A program made the translations under genes and the position numbers. A DNA stretch of 64,000 nucleotides from the NCBI RefSeq assembly GCF_015140455.1, contig NZ_AP024094.1, forward strand, positions 310,001 to 374,000. The letters are read 5' to 3'. Origin of the DNA: Jeongeupia sp. HS-3. GTDB taxonomy: Bacteria > Pseudomonadota > Gammaproteobacteria > Burkholderiales > Chitinibacteraceae. Every line of letters starts with the position of its first letter. Position 1 is the first letter of the stretch. Below, piece by piece: positions 18,467-26,114 of the stretch. A model generated the notes under the pieces. That model had not been told where the DNA came from. It did not search any database and saw nothing but the letters and a program-made list of their open reading frames with translations.

Positions 18467-19215
18467 GCGACTGGAAAAATTATCAGCCTACCGCCGATGC
18501 CTTCGTCGGCCGGGTCATTCTCGTCACCGGTGCCGGCCAGGGGCTGGGCGCCGCCGCGGCACTGGCGCTGGCGCGGCAGGGCGCAACGGTGATCTTGCTG
18601 GGCCGCAGCGAAAAGAAACTCACCCGCATTTACGACGACATCCGCGCTGCAGGCTGCCCGGAGCCGGCGGCGGTGCCGATGGATCTGGCCAAGATCGGCG
18701 AATCCGAGATCGCGCAGCTCGGTGTGCTGATCAACAGGGAGTTCGGCCGGCTCGACGGCATTCTGCATGCGGCCAACGGCTTTACTTTCCTCTCGCCGCT
18801 GGCGAACCAGAAGCTCGACGAGTGGGTCGAGCAATTCCGCGTCAACGTGGCCGCGCCATTCGCGATCACCCGCGCTCTGATGCCGCTGTTGACCAAGTCG
18901 CCGGATGCCGCGGTGCTGGTGATCGGCGAAGAGCACGCGCTCGACGCCAAGGCGTACTGGGGCGGCTATAGCGTGTCCAAAATCGGCCAGCAAAACTGGG
19001 TCAAGATCGCTGCCGACGAGTGGGATGCCTATCCGCAGCTGAGAATCAACTGGTTGATCCCGGGGGCAATCCACTCGCCGTTCCGCACCAAGTCGCATCC
19101 GGGTGAATCCCCGGATACACTGCCGGAGCTGGAAGCCCTTGTTCCGTCACTGCTTTATTGGCTCGGGCCGGCAAGCCACGGCCAGAGTGGACAGTCGCTG
19201 AGCTTTAAAAATTAA
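18463..19215 (+). CDS. SDR-family oxidoreductase, YciK-like
   Basis: A 250-residue short-chain dehydrogenase/reductase. The NAD(P) motif is VTGAGQGLGAAAALALA, the NAG-like motif is HAANGFT, and the catalytic Tyr-x3-Lys is in WGGYSVSKIG. It resembles the YciK group of unknown substrate. ATG at 18463 overlaps the hpnE stop by 4 nt, with AGGA upstream. The coupling to hpnE raises the possibility of a role in lipid metabolism, but YciK homologues are often found in other contexts, so this is only inference. Confidence 0.87.
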   Translation: MSDWKNYQPTADAFVGRVILVTGAGQGLGAAAALALARQGATVILLGRSEKKLTRIYDDIRAAGCPEPAAVPMDLAKIGESEIAQLGVLINREFGRLDGILHAANGFTFLSPLANQKLDEWVEQFRVNVAAPFAITRALMPLLTKSPDAAVLVIGEEHALDAKAYWGGYSVSKIGQQNWVKIAADEWDAYPQLRINWLIPGAIHSPFRTKSHPGESPDTLPELEALVPSLLYWLGPASHGQSGQSLSFKN

Positions 19216-19257
19216 ATTTTTGATTGTAAAAATGTACTATGAACTTATTGCGAAAAT

Positions 19258-19384
19258 GAGACACTTACACGTGTGACTCGGGCGCAAGCCCGGAGCAGAT
19301 TGGTCTGAGCGAGTCCAGTTTGCTTGAGCGTCTCATCTCTCCCTGTAGCAAGTTCCACCCCGCCGCGTGCGGGGTGTTTTTTTG
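19258..19384 (+). ncRNA. Candidate structured small RNA with its own terminator
   Basis: No gene fits here, yet nested complementary arms are visible. GAGAC (19258-19262) can pair with GTCTC near 19330. GACTC near 19275 can pair with GAGTC near 19310. Inside lies a perfect CGGGC-GCAA-GCCCG hairpin with a GNRA tetraloop. A strong Rho-independent terminator ends the unit. Upstream DNA is AT-rich (TACTAT at 19235-19240 could be a -10). I do not recognise the family; a leader or attenuator for the TPR gene is an alternative. Confidence 0.45.
19356..19384 (+). terminator. Rho-independent terminator
   Basis: CACCCC (19356-19361) pairs with GGGGTG (19371-19376) across a CG-rich interior and is followed by a run of seven T. 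It ends the SDR transcript and/or the candidate small RNA. Confidence 0.85.
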
Positions 19385-19480
19385 CCTGTTGATTGGGGCG
19401 CCGCCCGCTCGGTGATAGCCTGCGGGTGTTGAATACCCGGGCCGACTGCGTGCGATGCAAGCCCGGAATCTGGAGGTGAT

Positions 19481-19810
19481 GTGGACAAGGACGCTTTGCT
19501 CAAGATGGCGGACACCGGGCGCGATAGCGCCTTGCTGCGGCTGTCGATCGGCACGATTTATCTGAACGAGGGTGAGGCCGGGCCGGCGGTGCTGCATTTG
19601 CGCAAGGCGGTCGAGCTTGATCCGGATTATTCGGCTGCCTGGAAGCTGCTGGGCAAGGCGCTGCTGCTTGGCAATCAGCCCGAGGCCGCCGAGCAAGCAT
19701 GGCGCGACGGCTTGGTCGTGGCCGAGCGTCGTGGCGATATGCAGTCGGTGCGTGAAATGACCGTGTTTCTGAAGCGGATCGACAAGTCTCGCCAGCGCGG
19801 CGACGGCTGA
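19481..19810 (+). CDS. Small tetratricopeptide-repeat protein
   Basis: 109 residues. Two to three TPR helical pairs are visible, for example ALLRLSIGTIYLNEGEAGPAVLHLRKAVELDPDYSAAW and KLLGKALLLGNQPEAAEQAWRDGL. There is no signal peptide or membrane segment, so it is probably a cytoplasmic interaction module. The start is GTG at 19481 with a strong GGAGG at 19472-19476. It stands about 100 bp downstream of the terminator and 100 bp upstream of the helicase gene. The partner is unknown. Confidence 0.82.
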   Translation: MDKDALLKMADTGRDSALLRLSIGTIYLNEGEAGPAVLHLRKAVELDPDYSAAWKLLGKALLLGNQPEAAEQAWRDGLVVAERRGDMQSVREMTVFLKRIDKSRQRGDG

Positions 19811-19911
19811 TTCTTTGGTGTTTTGATCGGCCGACCGAACGTAAGCCCCGGCGGCGCGCCTGAGCCGTTGCCGGTACAATTGCGAATGCACTTTTTTCCT
19901 TTCTGTTTTCG

Positions 19912-21861
19912 ATGACACTCGCCGAGCTATTTGCCGATGACGGCCCCCTTGCCGAGGCATTTCCCGGCTACAAACTACGCCCGCAGCAGCTGCAAATGGC
20001 CGAGGCTGTTGAAGCCACGCTGAACGAGCGTGGTCAACTGATCGCCGAGGCGGGCACCGGTACCGGCAAGACCTTTGCCTATCTGGTGCCAGCACTGCTG
20101 TCCGGCGGCAAGGTCATCGTTTCGACCGGCACCAAGACGCTGCAAGACCAGCTCTTTGCCCGCGATATTCCGACCGTGCGCGATATTTTGAAGGTGCCGG
20201 TGACGATTGCGCTGCTCAAGGGGCGTTCCAATTACGTCTGCCACTATCACCTCGAGCAGGCACGCCACAACGGCCGTTTCCGTTCGCGTGAGGACATCAT
20301 CGATCTGCAGAAGATCGAGCACTACGCCAAGCTGACCCAGTCCGGTGACAAGGCCGGTTGCGCCGGCGTCGCGGAAAATGCGGCGATCTGGCAGCAAGTG
20401 ACCAGTACGCGTGACAACTGCCTCGGTCAGGATTGCCCGAGTCACAAGGATTGCTTTGTGATGAAGGCGCGCAAGGACGCGCAGGAAGCCGATGTGGTGG
20501 TGGTCAACCATCATCTGTTTTTTGCCGATGTCTGGCTGCGCGACGAGGGCGCCGGCGAGCTGCTGCCGGCGTGCAACGCGGTGATTTTCGACGAGGCGCA
20601 TCAACTGCCCGAGGTCGCCAGCCTGTTTTTCGGCCAGACGATCGCGTCTGGGCAACTGGTCGAGCTGGCGCGCGATGCGCGCGCCGAAGCGCTGGTCGTC
20701 GCCAAGGATTACGTGCATCTGCCGCAGGCGGCCGAGGCGCTGGAAAAAGTGGTTCGCGATTTCCGGCTGGCGTTCCGGCCCGAGCCGGCACGGCACCCGC
20801 AGCACGAGCTGGCTGACAAGTACCCGAAATATGCCGACGCACTCGATGCACTGGCGCTGCAACTGGCCAATATCACCGCCGAGCTGGAAAAGCAGGCCGA
20901 GCGCGGCGAATCGCTGGCCAAGTGCTTCGAGCGCGCCAAGGCGCTGCGTGACATGCTGGCGGCGTGGCTGGAGCCCGACGATGCCGAGTCGGTGCACTGG
21001 ATCGACATCACGCCGAACGGTTTCCTGCTGCACGCCACGCCGCTGAATATCGCCGAACTGTTCCGCAAGCAGCTGCAAGCCGGCCAGAAGGCCTGGGTGT
21101 TCGCCTCGGCGACGCTGGCGGTGAACAACAGCTTCAAGCATTTCCAGCACGAACTCGGATTGTGGGATGCGCGCTGCGAAACCTGGGACAGCCCGTTCGA
21201 CTACAAGCAGCAGGCCGCGCTGTACGTGCCGCGCGACATGCCGCAGGCCAATTCGCCTGAATTCACCGCCAAGGTGGTCGAGCGCGCGTGGCCGCTGCTG
21301 CAACTGACGCAAGGCCACGCCTTCCTGCTGTTCACCAGCCTCAGGGCGATGCGCGAGGCGCACGAGCTGGTGACGCAGCGCCTCAAGGATGCCGGGCTCG
21401 ACTGGCCGGTGCTGCTGCAGGGGCAGGGGAGCCGCACAGAATTGCTCGATCGCTTCCGTGCGTCGCCGAACGCCATCCTCGTCGCCAGCCAGACCTTCTG
21501 GGAAGGCATCGACGTGCGCGGCGAGCAGTTGTCGCTGGTGGTGATCGACAAGCTGCCGTTCTCGCCGCCCGATGATCCGGTGCTGTCGGCGCGGGTCGAA
21601 CAGCTGGCGAAACAGGGCCGCAATGCCTTTATCGACTACCAGCTGCCGCACGCGGCGATCACGCTCAAGCAGGGCGCGGGACGGCTGATCCGCGATGAAA
21701 CCGATACCGGCATCCTGATGATTGCCGACAACCGCCTTGTCGACAAACCGTACGGCAAGGTGTTGTGGAAGAGCTTGCCGCCGATGTTCCGCACCCGCGA
21801 GCTGGAAACCGTCCAACGTTTTTTTGAGGCAAAGCGCCAGAATGGCAGCGAAACGGCGTAA
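19912..21861 (+). CDS. DinG/YoaA-type ATP-dependent DNA helicase with Fe-S cluster
   Basis: 649 residues, XPD-like superfamily 2 helicase. Walker A is EAGTGTGKT, the DEAH box is VIFDEAHQLPE, and VVNHHLFFADV lies between them. Four cysteines in NYVCHY, KAGCAG, DNCLGQDCP and KDCF fit the Fe-S cluster domain of the DinG/YoaA/XPD group. C-terminal motifs include LFTSLRAM, ASQTFWEGIDVRGE and QGAGRLIRDE. These enzymes unwind DNA 5'-3' during repair; YoaA is the closer match by length. Its 3' end overlaps the mltG start by 20 bp. Confidence 0.92.
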   Translation: MTLAELFADDGPLAEAFPGYKLRPQQLQMAEAVEATLNERGQLIAEAGTGTGKTFAYLVPALLSGGKVIVSTGTKTLQDQLFARDIPTVRDILKVPVTIALLKGRSNYVCHYHLEQARHNGRFRSREDIIDLQKIEHYAKLTQSGDKAGCAGVAENAAIWQQVTSTRDNCLGQDCPSHKDCFVMKARKDAQEADVVVVNHHLFFADVWLRDEGAGELLPACNAVIFDEAHQLPEVASLFFGQTIASGQLVELARDARAEALVVAKDYVHLPQAAEALEKVVRDFRLAFRPEPARHPQHELADKYPKYADALDALALQLANITAELEKQAERGESLAKCFERAKALRDMLAAWLEPDDAESVHWIDITPNGFLLHATPLNIAELFRKQLQAGQKAWVFASATLAVNNSFKHFQHELGLWDARCETWDSPFDYKQQAALYVPRDMPQANSPEFTAKVVERAWPLLQLTQGHAFLLFTSLRAMREAHELVTQRLKDAGLDWPVLLQGQGSRTELLDRFRASPNAILVASQTFWEGIDVRGEQLSLVVIDKLPFSPPDDPVLSARVEQLAKQGRNAFIDYQLPHAAITLKQGAGRLIRDETDTGILMIADNRLVDKPYGKVLWKSLPPMFRTRELETVQRFFEAKRQNGSETA

Positions 21862-22864
21862 TCAACGCGGCGGCTTCTTCCGCCGGATCAAACAACTCTT
21901 CGTGCTGCTCGTGTTGCTGCTACTCGCTGCGGCCGGCGGGCTGTACTGGTATGCGACCACGCCACAGGCGCAGCCGGTGCCACTGACGTTCAACGTCGGC
22001 CCCGGCAGTGTCAAGCGCATCGCCGAACAGCTGGAAAAGCAGGGCGCGACCGATTCGGCGCTGCTGTTCCGCGTGCTTGCGCGCGTCTCGGGCAAGGAGA
22101 CCAAACTCAAGGCTGGCGTTTACCGTATCGAGGCCCCGATCGCGCCGTGGGCTTTGCTTGATAAGCTGGCGCGCGGCGATGTGGTCGAGGTGGTATTTAC
22201 CATTGTCGAGGGCTGGAACTGGCGCGAGCTGCGCCGGGCGCTGACCGCCGAAACGCAATTGCAGGGCGATCTGGCGACGCTTGACGATGCGGCGCTGCTG
22301 AAGACGCTGAAAATCGACGCCGACAGCCCGGAAGGCCAGTTCTTTCCGGATACCTACCATGTGAACCCTGCCAGCTCCGAGCTGGCACTGCTTGGCCGTG
22401 CGCACGCGCGGATGCAGCAGAAGCTTGACGCCGCCTGGGCGCAACGCGCACCTGATCTGCCGCTGAAAACGCCGCAGGAGGCGCTGATCCTGGCATCGGT
22501 GATCGAGAAGGAAACCGGCCACGGCGGCGATCGGCCGATGATCGCCGGCGTGTTCGCCAACCGCCTGAAGATCGGCATGCGCTTGCAGACCGATCCGACG
22601 GTAATTTATGGCATGGGCGAGGCGTATGCCGGCAAGCTGCGCAAGATCGACCTGCAGACCGATACGCCGTACAACACCTATACCCGCGCCGGCCTGCCGC
22701 CCACGCCGATCGCCATGACGGGCGAGGCTGCGCTGATGGCGGCAGTGCGCCCGGCCGCAACGCAGGCGTTGTATTTTGTCTCGCGCGGCGACGGTACATC
22801 GCAGTTCTCGGCCAGCCTGGAAGAGCACAACTCGGCGGTGAATCGCTACATCCGCGGCCGTTGA
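21842..22864 (+). CDS. mltG: Endolytic murein transglycosylase MltG
   Basis: 340 residues. A single membrane anchor lies at residues ~19-38, followed by a LysM-like segment and the YceG-type catalytic domain. The catalytic glutamate is E222 in LILASVIEKETGHGGD, followed by the family stretch FANRLKIGMRLQTDPTVIYG and NTYTRAGLPPTPI. MltG cleaves nascent glycan strands and helps set their length. The start at 21842 lies inside the helicase gene; in-frame codons further upstream translate to Arg/Cys-rich non-homologous sequence. The last 19 bp overlap the convergent hemG gene. Confidence 0.94.
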   Translation: MAAKRRNQRGGFFRRIKQLFVLLVLLLLAAAGGLYWYATTPQAQPVPLTFNVGPGSVKRIAEQLEKQGATDSALLFRVLARVSGKETKLKAGVYRIEAPIAPWALLDKLARGDVVEVVFTIVEGWNWRELRRALTAETQLQGDLATLDDAALLKTLKIDADSPEGQFFPDTYHVNPASSELALLGRAHARMQQKLDAAWAQRAPDLPLKTPQEALILASVIEKETGHGGDRPMIAGVFANRLKIGMRLQTDPTVIYGMGEAYAGKLRKIDLQTDTPYNTYTRAGLPPTPIAMTGEAALMAAVRPAATQALYFVSRGDGTSQFSASLEEHNSAVNRYIRGR

Positions 22865-23418
22865 TCCTTACCGAGGCGCGCGGAAAAATCATCGCCGAAC
22901 GCATCGACCGCTGCCCAGTCGGTGTATTCGATCACGGCATCCGGGTCGGTCGGGCCGCCGCTCATTTTCATGATCATGCGGATCATCATCCGGTCATACC
23001 AGCGGTAACGCGGGTAATCGAGCCGGCCGGCGAAGGCGATGGCAAGCATGGGCTTCAGTTCGTGCCGCGCCAGCCATTTGCCGAGGTAGACATTGTGCTC
23101 GGCAGTGTGGTGGCCGCTCTTGCGGGCACTCAGGTTCACCGAGGCGACCGCCAGCGATTTACGCCCGAGTATCCCCCTGTGCTGCTGTAGAAAGCGCTCC
23201 GCCTCGCGCAGGTGGCGCCCGTAGCGAACGGCGGCGATGACCATGATGGCGGATGCATCCTCCAGCATCGTGGCATCGGTCTGCAGGCCGTGCGGGTGCA
23301 GCGTCAGATCGTGCCGTCTTGCGGCGATGCCCCGGTTTTCGAGTCGATGGGCAATCCGCTCGGCGATACGGGCGGTCTGACCATCGCGGCTGGCGTAGCA
23401 AATCAACGGTATTTTCAT
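22846..23418 (-). CDS. hemG: Flavodoxin-type protoporphyrinogen IX oxidase
   Basis: A 190-residue flavodoxin-fold protein matching HemG, the menaquinone/ubiquinone-linked protoporphyrinogen oxidase of heme synthesis. The N-terminal ICYASRDGQTARIAERIAH is the FMN phosphate loop. Family features include AAVRYGRHLREAERFL, FAGRLDYPRYRWYDRMMIRMIMKMSGG and the C-terminal YTDWAAVDAF. Its 3' end overlaps the convergent mltG by 19 bp. Confidence 0.92.
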   Translation of the reverse strand: MKIPLICYASRDGQTARIAERIAHRLENRGIAARRHDLTLHPHGLQTDATMLEDASAIMVIAAVRYGRHLREAERFLQQHRGILGRKSLAVASVNLSARKSGHHTAEHNVYLGKWLARHELKPMLAIAFAGRLDYPRYRWYDRMMIRMIMKMSGGPTDPDAVIEYTDWAAVDAFGDDFSARLGKDQRPRM

Positions 23419-23852
23419 GGTGAATCAAGCTTATGCCGCTTGCGACCCGGATGCTTTGTGCCTTGTCAGTCGCGATCACCGGCGTGCAATACCGATTGGT
23501 AGTCTCAGGGAAAATCACTACTAAATTATGCTTGATGCTTATGTTGCACTGCGTAAAATCAAATCACGGTTTCGCCTTGGCTATGTATCGAATCCGATAC
23601 GGCGCTTGATTTGCGGCTGGCCGAGAATGAGCACCTCCGGGTAGAACGACGGCGGTGAAATGCGCTAAAAATCAAGGCGTTATTATGGTCGCCATACCAG
23701 GGCGACAAAGGGTCTCGGTGGCCCACCCATAGCTACCGGCGACCAGTGCTCGTTCGACCCCCGGGTAGGGTTACGGAGTTTTCCCTACCTACCGATGAGG
23801 TGGTTATTGCATTGCGGTGTAGTTCCGGCAATGCAATTACAAGGAGGTCGCA
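23419..23852. other. Long non-coding region upstream of the small zinc-ribbon gene
   Basis: About 430 bp without a gene. It contains a GTATCG-AATC-CGATAC hairpin (23585-23600), a possible -10 TATTAT at 23681-23686, and the structured stretch 23687-23838 listed separately. The left part must include the hemG promoter. Confidence 0.6.
23687..23838 (+). promoter_or_regulatory. Candidate structured 5' leader (riboswitch-like)
   Basis: GGTCGCC (23687-23693) can pair with GGCGAC (23701-23706) or, over a longer span, perfectly with GGCGACC (23738-23744), giving mutually exclusive helices. GGTAGGG (23764-23770) pairs with CCCTACC (23783-23789). A perfect 10-bp hairpin ATTGCATTGC/GCAATGCAAT (23806-23815, 23828-23837) ends 2 nt before the AAGGAGG ribosome-binding site. 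I recognise no known riboswitch class. Confidence 0.45.
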
Positions 23853-24044
23853 ATGAACGGACAGAATTTAAGGGCGGATACAGGCGGTGCGCGCGGCCAC
23901 GAAGTCGTGCGATGTCGCGATTGCAGTATCACCCATCAGCGTGTCAACGCCTTGGGCGTATGCACCGCCTGCATGACGATGCGGGCACTTGATTACGCGG
24001 CCAGACGCACGACGGGTTATCACAGCGTCGCGTCCCGCAACTGA
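23853..24044 (+). CDS. 63-residue zinc-ribbon protein of unknown function
   Basis: A very small protein with two CxxC knuckles (VVRCRDC and GVCTACMTM) 18 residues apart, the layout of a zinc ribbon. AAGGAGG at 23840-23846 is a near-perfect ribosome-binding site 6 nt before ATG 23853, and a terminator follows at 24105, so it looks like a real, well-expressed single gene. I do not recognise a family. The elaborate leader suggests regulated expression. Nucleic-acid or protein binding would be typical of such ribbons. Confidence 0.75.
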   Translation: MNGQNLRADTGGARGHEVVRCRDCSITHQRVNALGVCTACMTMRALDYAARRTTGYHSVASRN

Positions 24045-24104
24045 ACATCGATCTGGCCTCCCGGCCGGGGCGTTGTAGCACGGCAATCATCACGGCAATT
24101 CAGA

Positions 24105-24134
24105 GCCGCGCCCACAAGGCGCGGCTTTTTTTTT
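24105..24134 (+). terminator. Rho-independent terminator after the zinc-ribbon gene
   Basis: GCCGCGCC (24105-24112) and GGCGCGGC (24118-24125) form an 8-bp stem with a 5-nt loop, followed by nine T. Confidence 0.92.
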
Positions 24135-24150
24135 GCATGGATCGGGGCCA

Positions 24151-24176
24151 AAAAAAACGGGCCATCAGGCCCGTTT
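24151..24176 (-). terminator. Rho-independent terminator of the amino-acid ABC operon
   Basis: ACGGGCC (24157-24163) and GGCCCGT (24168-24174) form a stem. Read on the minus strand it is followed by eight T, just downstream of the permease stop. Confidence 0.9.
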
Positions 24177-24192
24177 TCTCGCTATGTACCGA

Positions 24193-24993
24193 TCAGTGAA
24201 TACCGCCACTTTCCCTGTAGCGGTTCTCCAGCCAGCTCACCCCGGCCGCCATCACCAGCGTCAGCACCAGATAAATCAGCGAGATCATCAGGTACGGTTC
24301 CCAATAGCGCGAATAGGCGCCGGCGACGGTACGCGCGGCATAAGCAAGTTCGGCAAGGCCGATCGCCGATACCAGCGAGCTATCCTTGAGCAGCATGATC
24401 GCCTCGTTACCCAGTGGCGGCAGCATGCGGCGGAAGGCCTGCGGGACAATGATGAAGCGCATCGTCTGCCAGTAGTTCATCCCGAGCGAGCGGCTCGCCT
24501 CGAACTGGCCCTTGGCAATCGACTGGATGCCGGCGCGGAAGATTTCGGTGATGTAGGCGCCCGAGTTCAGCGTCAGCGCCACCAGGCCCGACATGAACGC
24601 GCCGTGTTCCTGGCGCAGTTCGGCGGCCAGATCGCCGCTGATCAACATGCCGTCGACTGGGTGTACCAAGAGCGGCATCACCGCGAAGTGGATCAGCAGT
24701 ATCTGCACAAACAGCGGCGTGCCACGGAAAAAGGTGACGTAGGCATTCGCCGGCCACCGTGCAAGGCAGCGGACGACATATTTCCACGGGCCGTGTTTGA
24801 CCTCGGCAAGCCGGGCCATGCCCATGACCAGGCCGATCAGCGTGCCAAGCACGACAGCGATCAGCGTGATCCCGATCGTCATCTTGGCGCCATCGATGAA
24901 CAGGGCGCGGTATTCCCAGATGATTTGCAGCTGAAAGTGCTCGAAGAGCGGCACGTTTTGCTGGATCTGAGTCCAGAATTGGTCGAAGTTCAT
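24193..24993 (-). CDS. Polar amino-acid ABC transporter permease
   Basis: 266 residues of the HisM/GlnP permease family with about five membrane segments. The EAA loop is visible as EASRSLGMNYWQTMRFIIVPQAFRRMLPPLGNE, and FFRGTPLFVQILLIHF is typical of amino-acid permeases. ATG at 24993 is chosen over an upstream TTG at 25029. It imports the substrate captured by the binding protein encoded just upstream. No ATPase gene lies next to it, so that subunit must be elsewhere. Confidence 0.92.
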   Translation of the reverse strand: MNFDQFWTQIQQNVPLFEHFQLQIIWEYRALFIDGAKMTIGITLIAVVLGTLIGLVMGMARLAEVKHGPWKYVVRCLARWPANAYVTFFRGTPLFVQILLIHFAVMPLLVHPVDGMLISGDLAAELRQEHGAFMSGLVALTLNSGAYITEIFRAGIQSIAKGQFEASRSLGMNYWQTMRFIIVPQAFRRMLPPLGNEAIMLLKDSSLVSAIGLAELAYAARTVAGAYSRYWEPYLMISLIYLVLTLVMAAGVSWLENRYRESGGIH

Positions 24994-25021
24994 GTTGCTC
25001 AGTGTGGTTTCAGCATAAAAG

Positions 25022-25050
25022 AAGCGCAACCCGGAGTACGAGTTGCGCTT
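25022..25050 (-). promoter_or_regulatory. Intercistronic hairpin between binding protein and permease
   Basis: AAGCGCAAC (25022-25030) and GTTGCGCTT (25042-25050) form a 9-bp stem. The T-run after it on the minus strand is short, so it is more likely an mRNA-stabilising or partial-termination hairpin that favours the binding protein. Confidence 0.55.
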
Positions 25051-25081
25051 TATGGATTGCAGATTTTACCGTGGCTGGCGC

Positions 25082-25837
25082 TTACTTGCCGAAGTACTTT
25101 TTATAGATCTTGTCGTAGGTGCCGTCTGCCTTGATCGCCGCCAAACCCTTGTTGATTTCCTGTACCAGCGCCTTGTTGCCTTTCTTCACCGCAAAGCCGT
25201 AATACTCCTTGGCGAAGGTGGTGTCATCGATCACTTTGAGCTTCTCGGTCTTGTTATTGGCGATGAAGTTGACCACCACGCCGTTATCGGCGACGACGGC
25301 GTCGACTCCGCCGTTCAACAACTCTTTCATCGCCAGCGGCGTCGATTCGTAGCGCCTGATATTCGGGTTGGTCTTGCCGACCAGCTTCTGCGTCACTTCA
25401 TCGCCGGTGGTCCCGGTCTGTACGCCGATCTTCTTGGTCTTCAGGTCGGTGAACTTGGTGATTTTGCTGTTCGGGCCGACCGCGATCAGTTGCTTTGCTT
25501 CGAAATAGGGCTCGGAGAAGTCCATGGTCATCTTGCGTTCGGGCGTGATCGTCACGGCCGACGAAATGATGTCGCGGTCGCCGGTCGACAGCGTGGCAAA
25601 GATGCCTTCCCATGGGGTGTTGACGAACTTGACCTTGAAGCCGGCCTTGGCCGCGACGGCGCTCAGCACTTCGATGTCAAAGCCGACGACCTCCTGCTTC
25701 TCGTTCAGCGATTCAAACGGAGCGTAGGCGGCGTCGGTCGCGACCTGGTAGGTCTTGCCTGCGGCATGCGCCGGGGTGGTGGCGAGCAGGGCTGCAGCCA
25801 TCATTCCAGCGAACAGGGCAGAGGCGGTCAGCTTCAT
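25082..25837 (-). CDS. Periplasmic polar amino-acid-binding protein
   Basis: 251 residues, family 3 solute-binding protein (GlnH/HisJ type). A signal peptide ends at PAHAAG. The family opening YQVATDAAYAPFESLNEKQEVVGFDIEVL is followed by VTITPERKMTMDFSEPYFEAKQ and the conserved end ADGTYDKIYKKYFGK. It captures an amino acid, probably polar or basic, in the periplasm and hands it to the permease 88 bp downstream. The exact ligand cannot be read from the sequence. Confidence 0.93.
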   Translation of the reverse strand: MKLTASALFAGMMAAALLATTPAHAAGKTYQVATDAAYAPFESLNEKQEVVGFDIEVLSAVAAKAGFKVKFVNTPWEGIFATLSTGDRDIISSAVTITPERKMTMDFSEPYFEAKQLIAVGPNSKITKFTDLKTKKIGVQTGTTGDEVTQKLVGKTNPNIRRYESTPLAMKELLNGGVDAVVADNGVVVNFIANNKTEKLKVIDDTTFAKEYYGFAVKKGNKALVQEINKGLAAIKADGTYDKIYKKYFGK

Positions 25838-26069
25838 GGGGAATCCTTTTTTGACTTTGTGAGCATGCGCGGCACATTAGGCCGCGTGAGGCTTACTAGC
25901 AGCCTGATTCCCTGAGACTAGAGGGATGTTTCGTTGCGCAGTATAGGGATATACCCTAGTTGCCATATTGGTTTATGGTGTTGATTTCAAAAGACTTTTT
26001 GATGATTTTTTCGGCGCTTTCTTTAGCCAGTTTTCTTGGTAAGAATCGGCTCGTTCACTGGAGTGGAAG

Positions 26070-26098
26070 CAAAAAAACCGCCCCGGAGGGCGGTTTTT
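26070..26098. terminator. Bidirectional terminator downstream of rne
   Basis: ACCGCCC (26077-26083) and GGGCGGT (26088-26094), loop CGGA, with an A-run on the left and T-run on the right. On the minus strand it terminates rne, whose stop is at 26115. The 230 bp to its left hold the binding-protein promoter and no gene. Confidence 0.88.
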
Positions 26099-26114
26099 AT
26101 GGCGCTGACATCGA

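Noticed and set aside
23687-23790. Cyclic-di-GMP (GEMM) riboswitch before the zinc-ribbon gene
   Set aside because: There is a loose resemblance (GCGACAAAGG, GGTAGGG...TTACGG), but the conserved core order and GCAAAGCC-type segment are absent.
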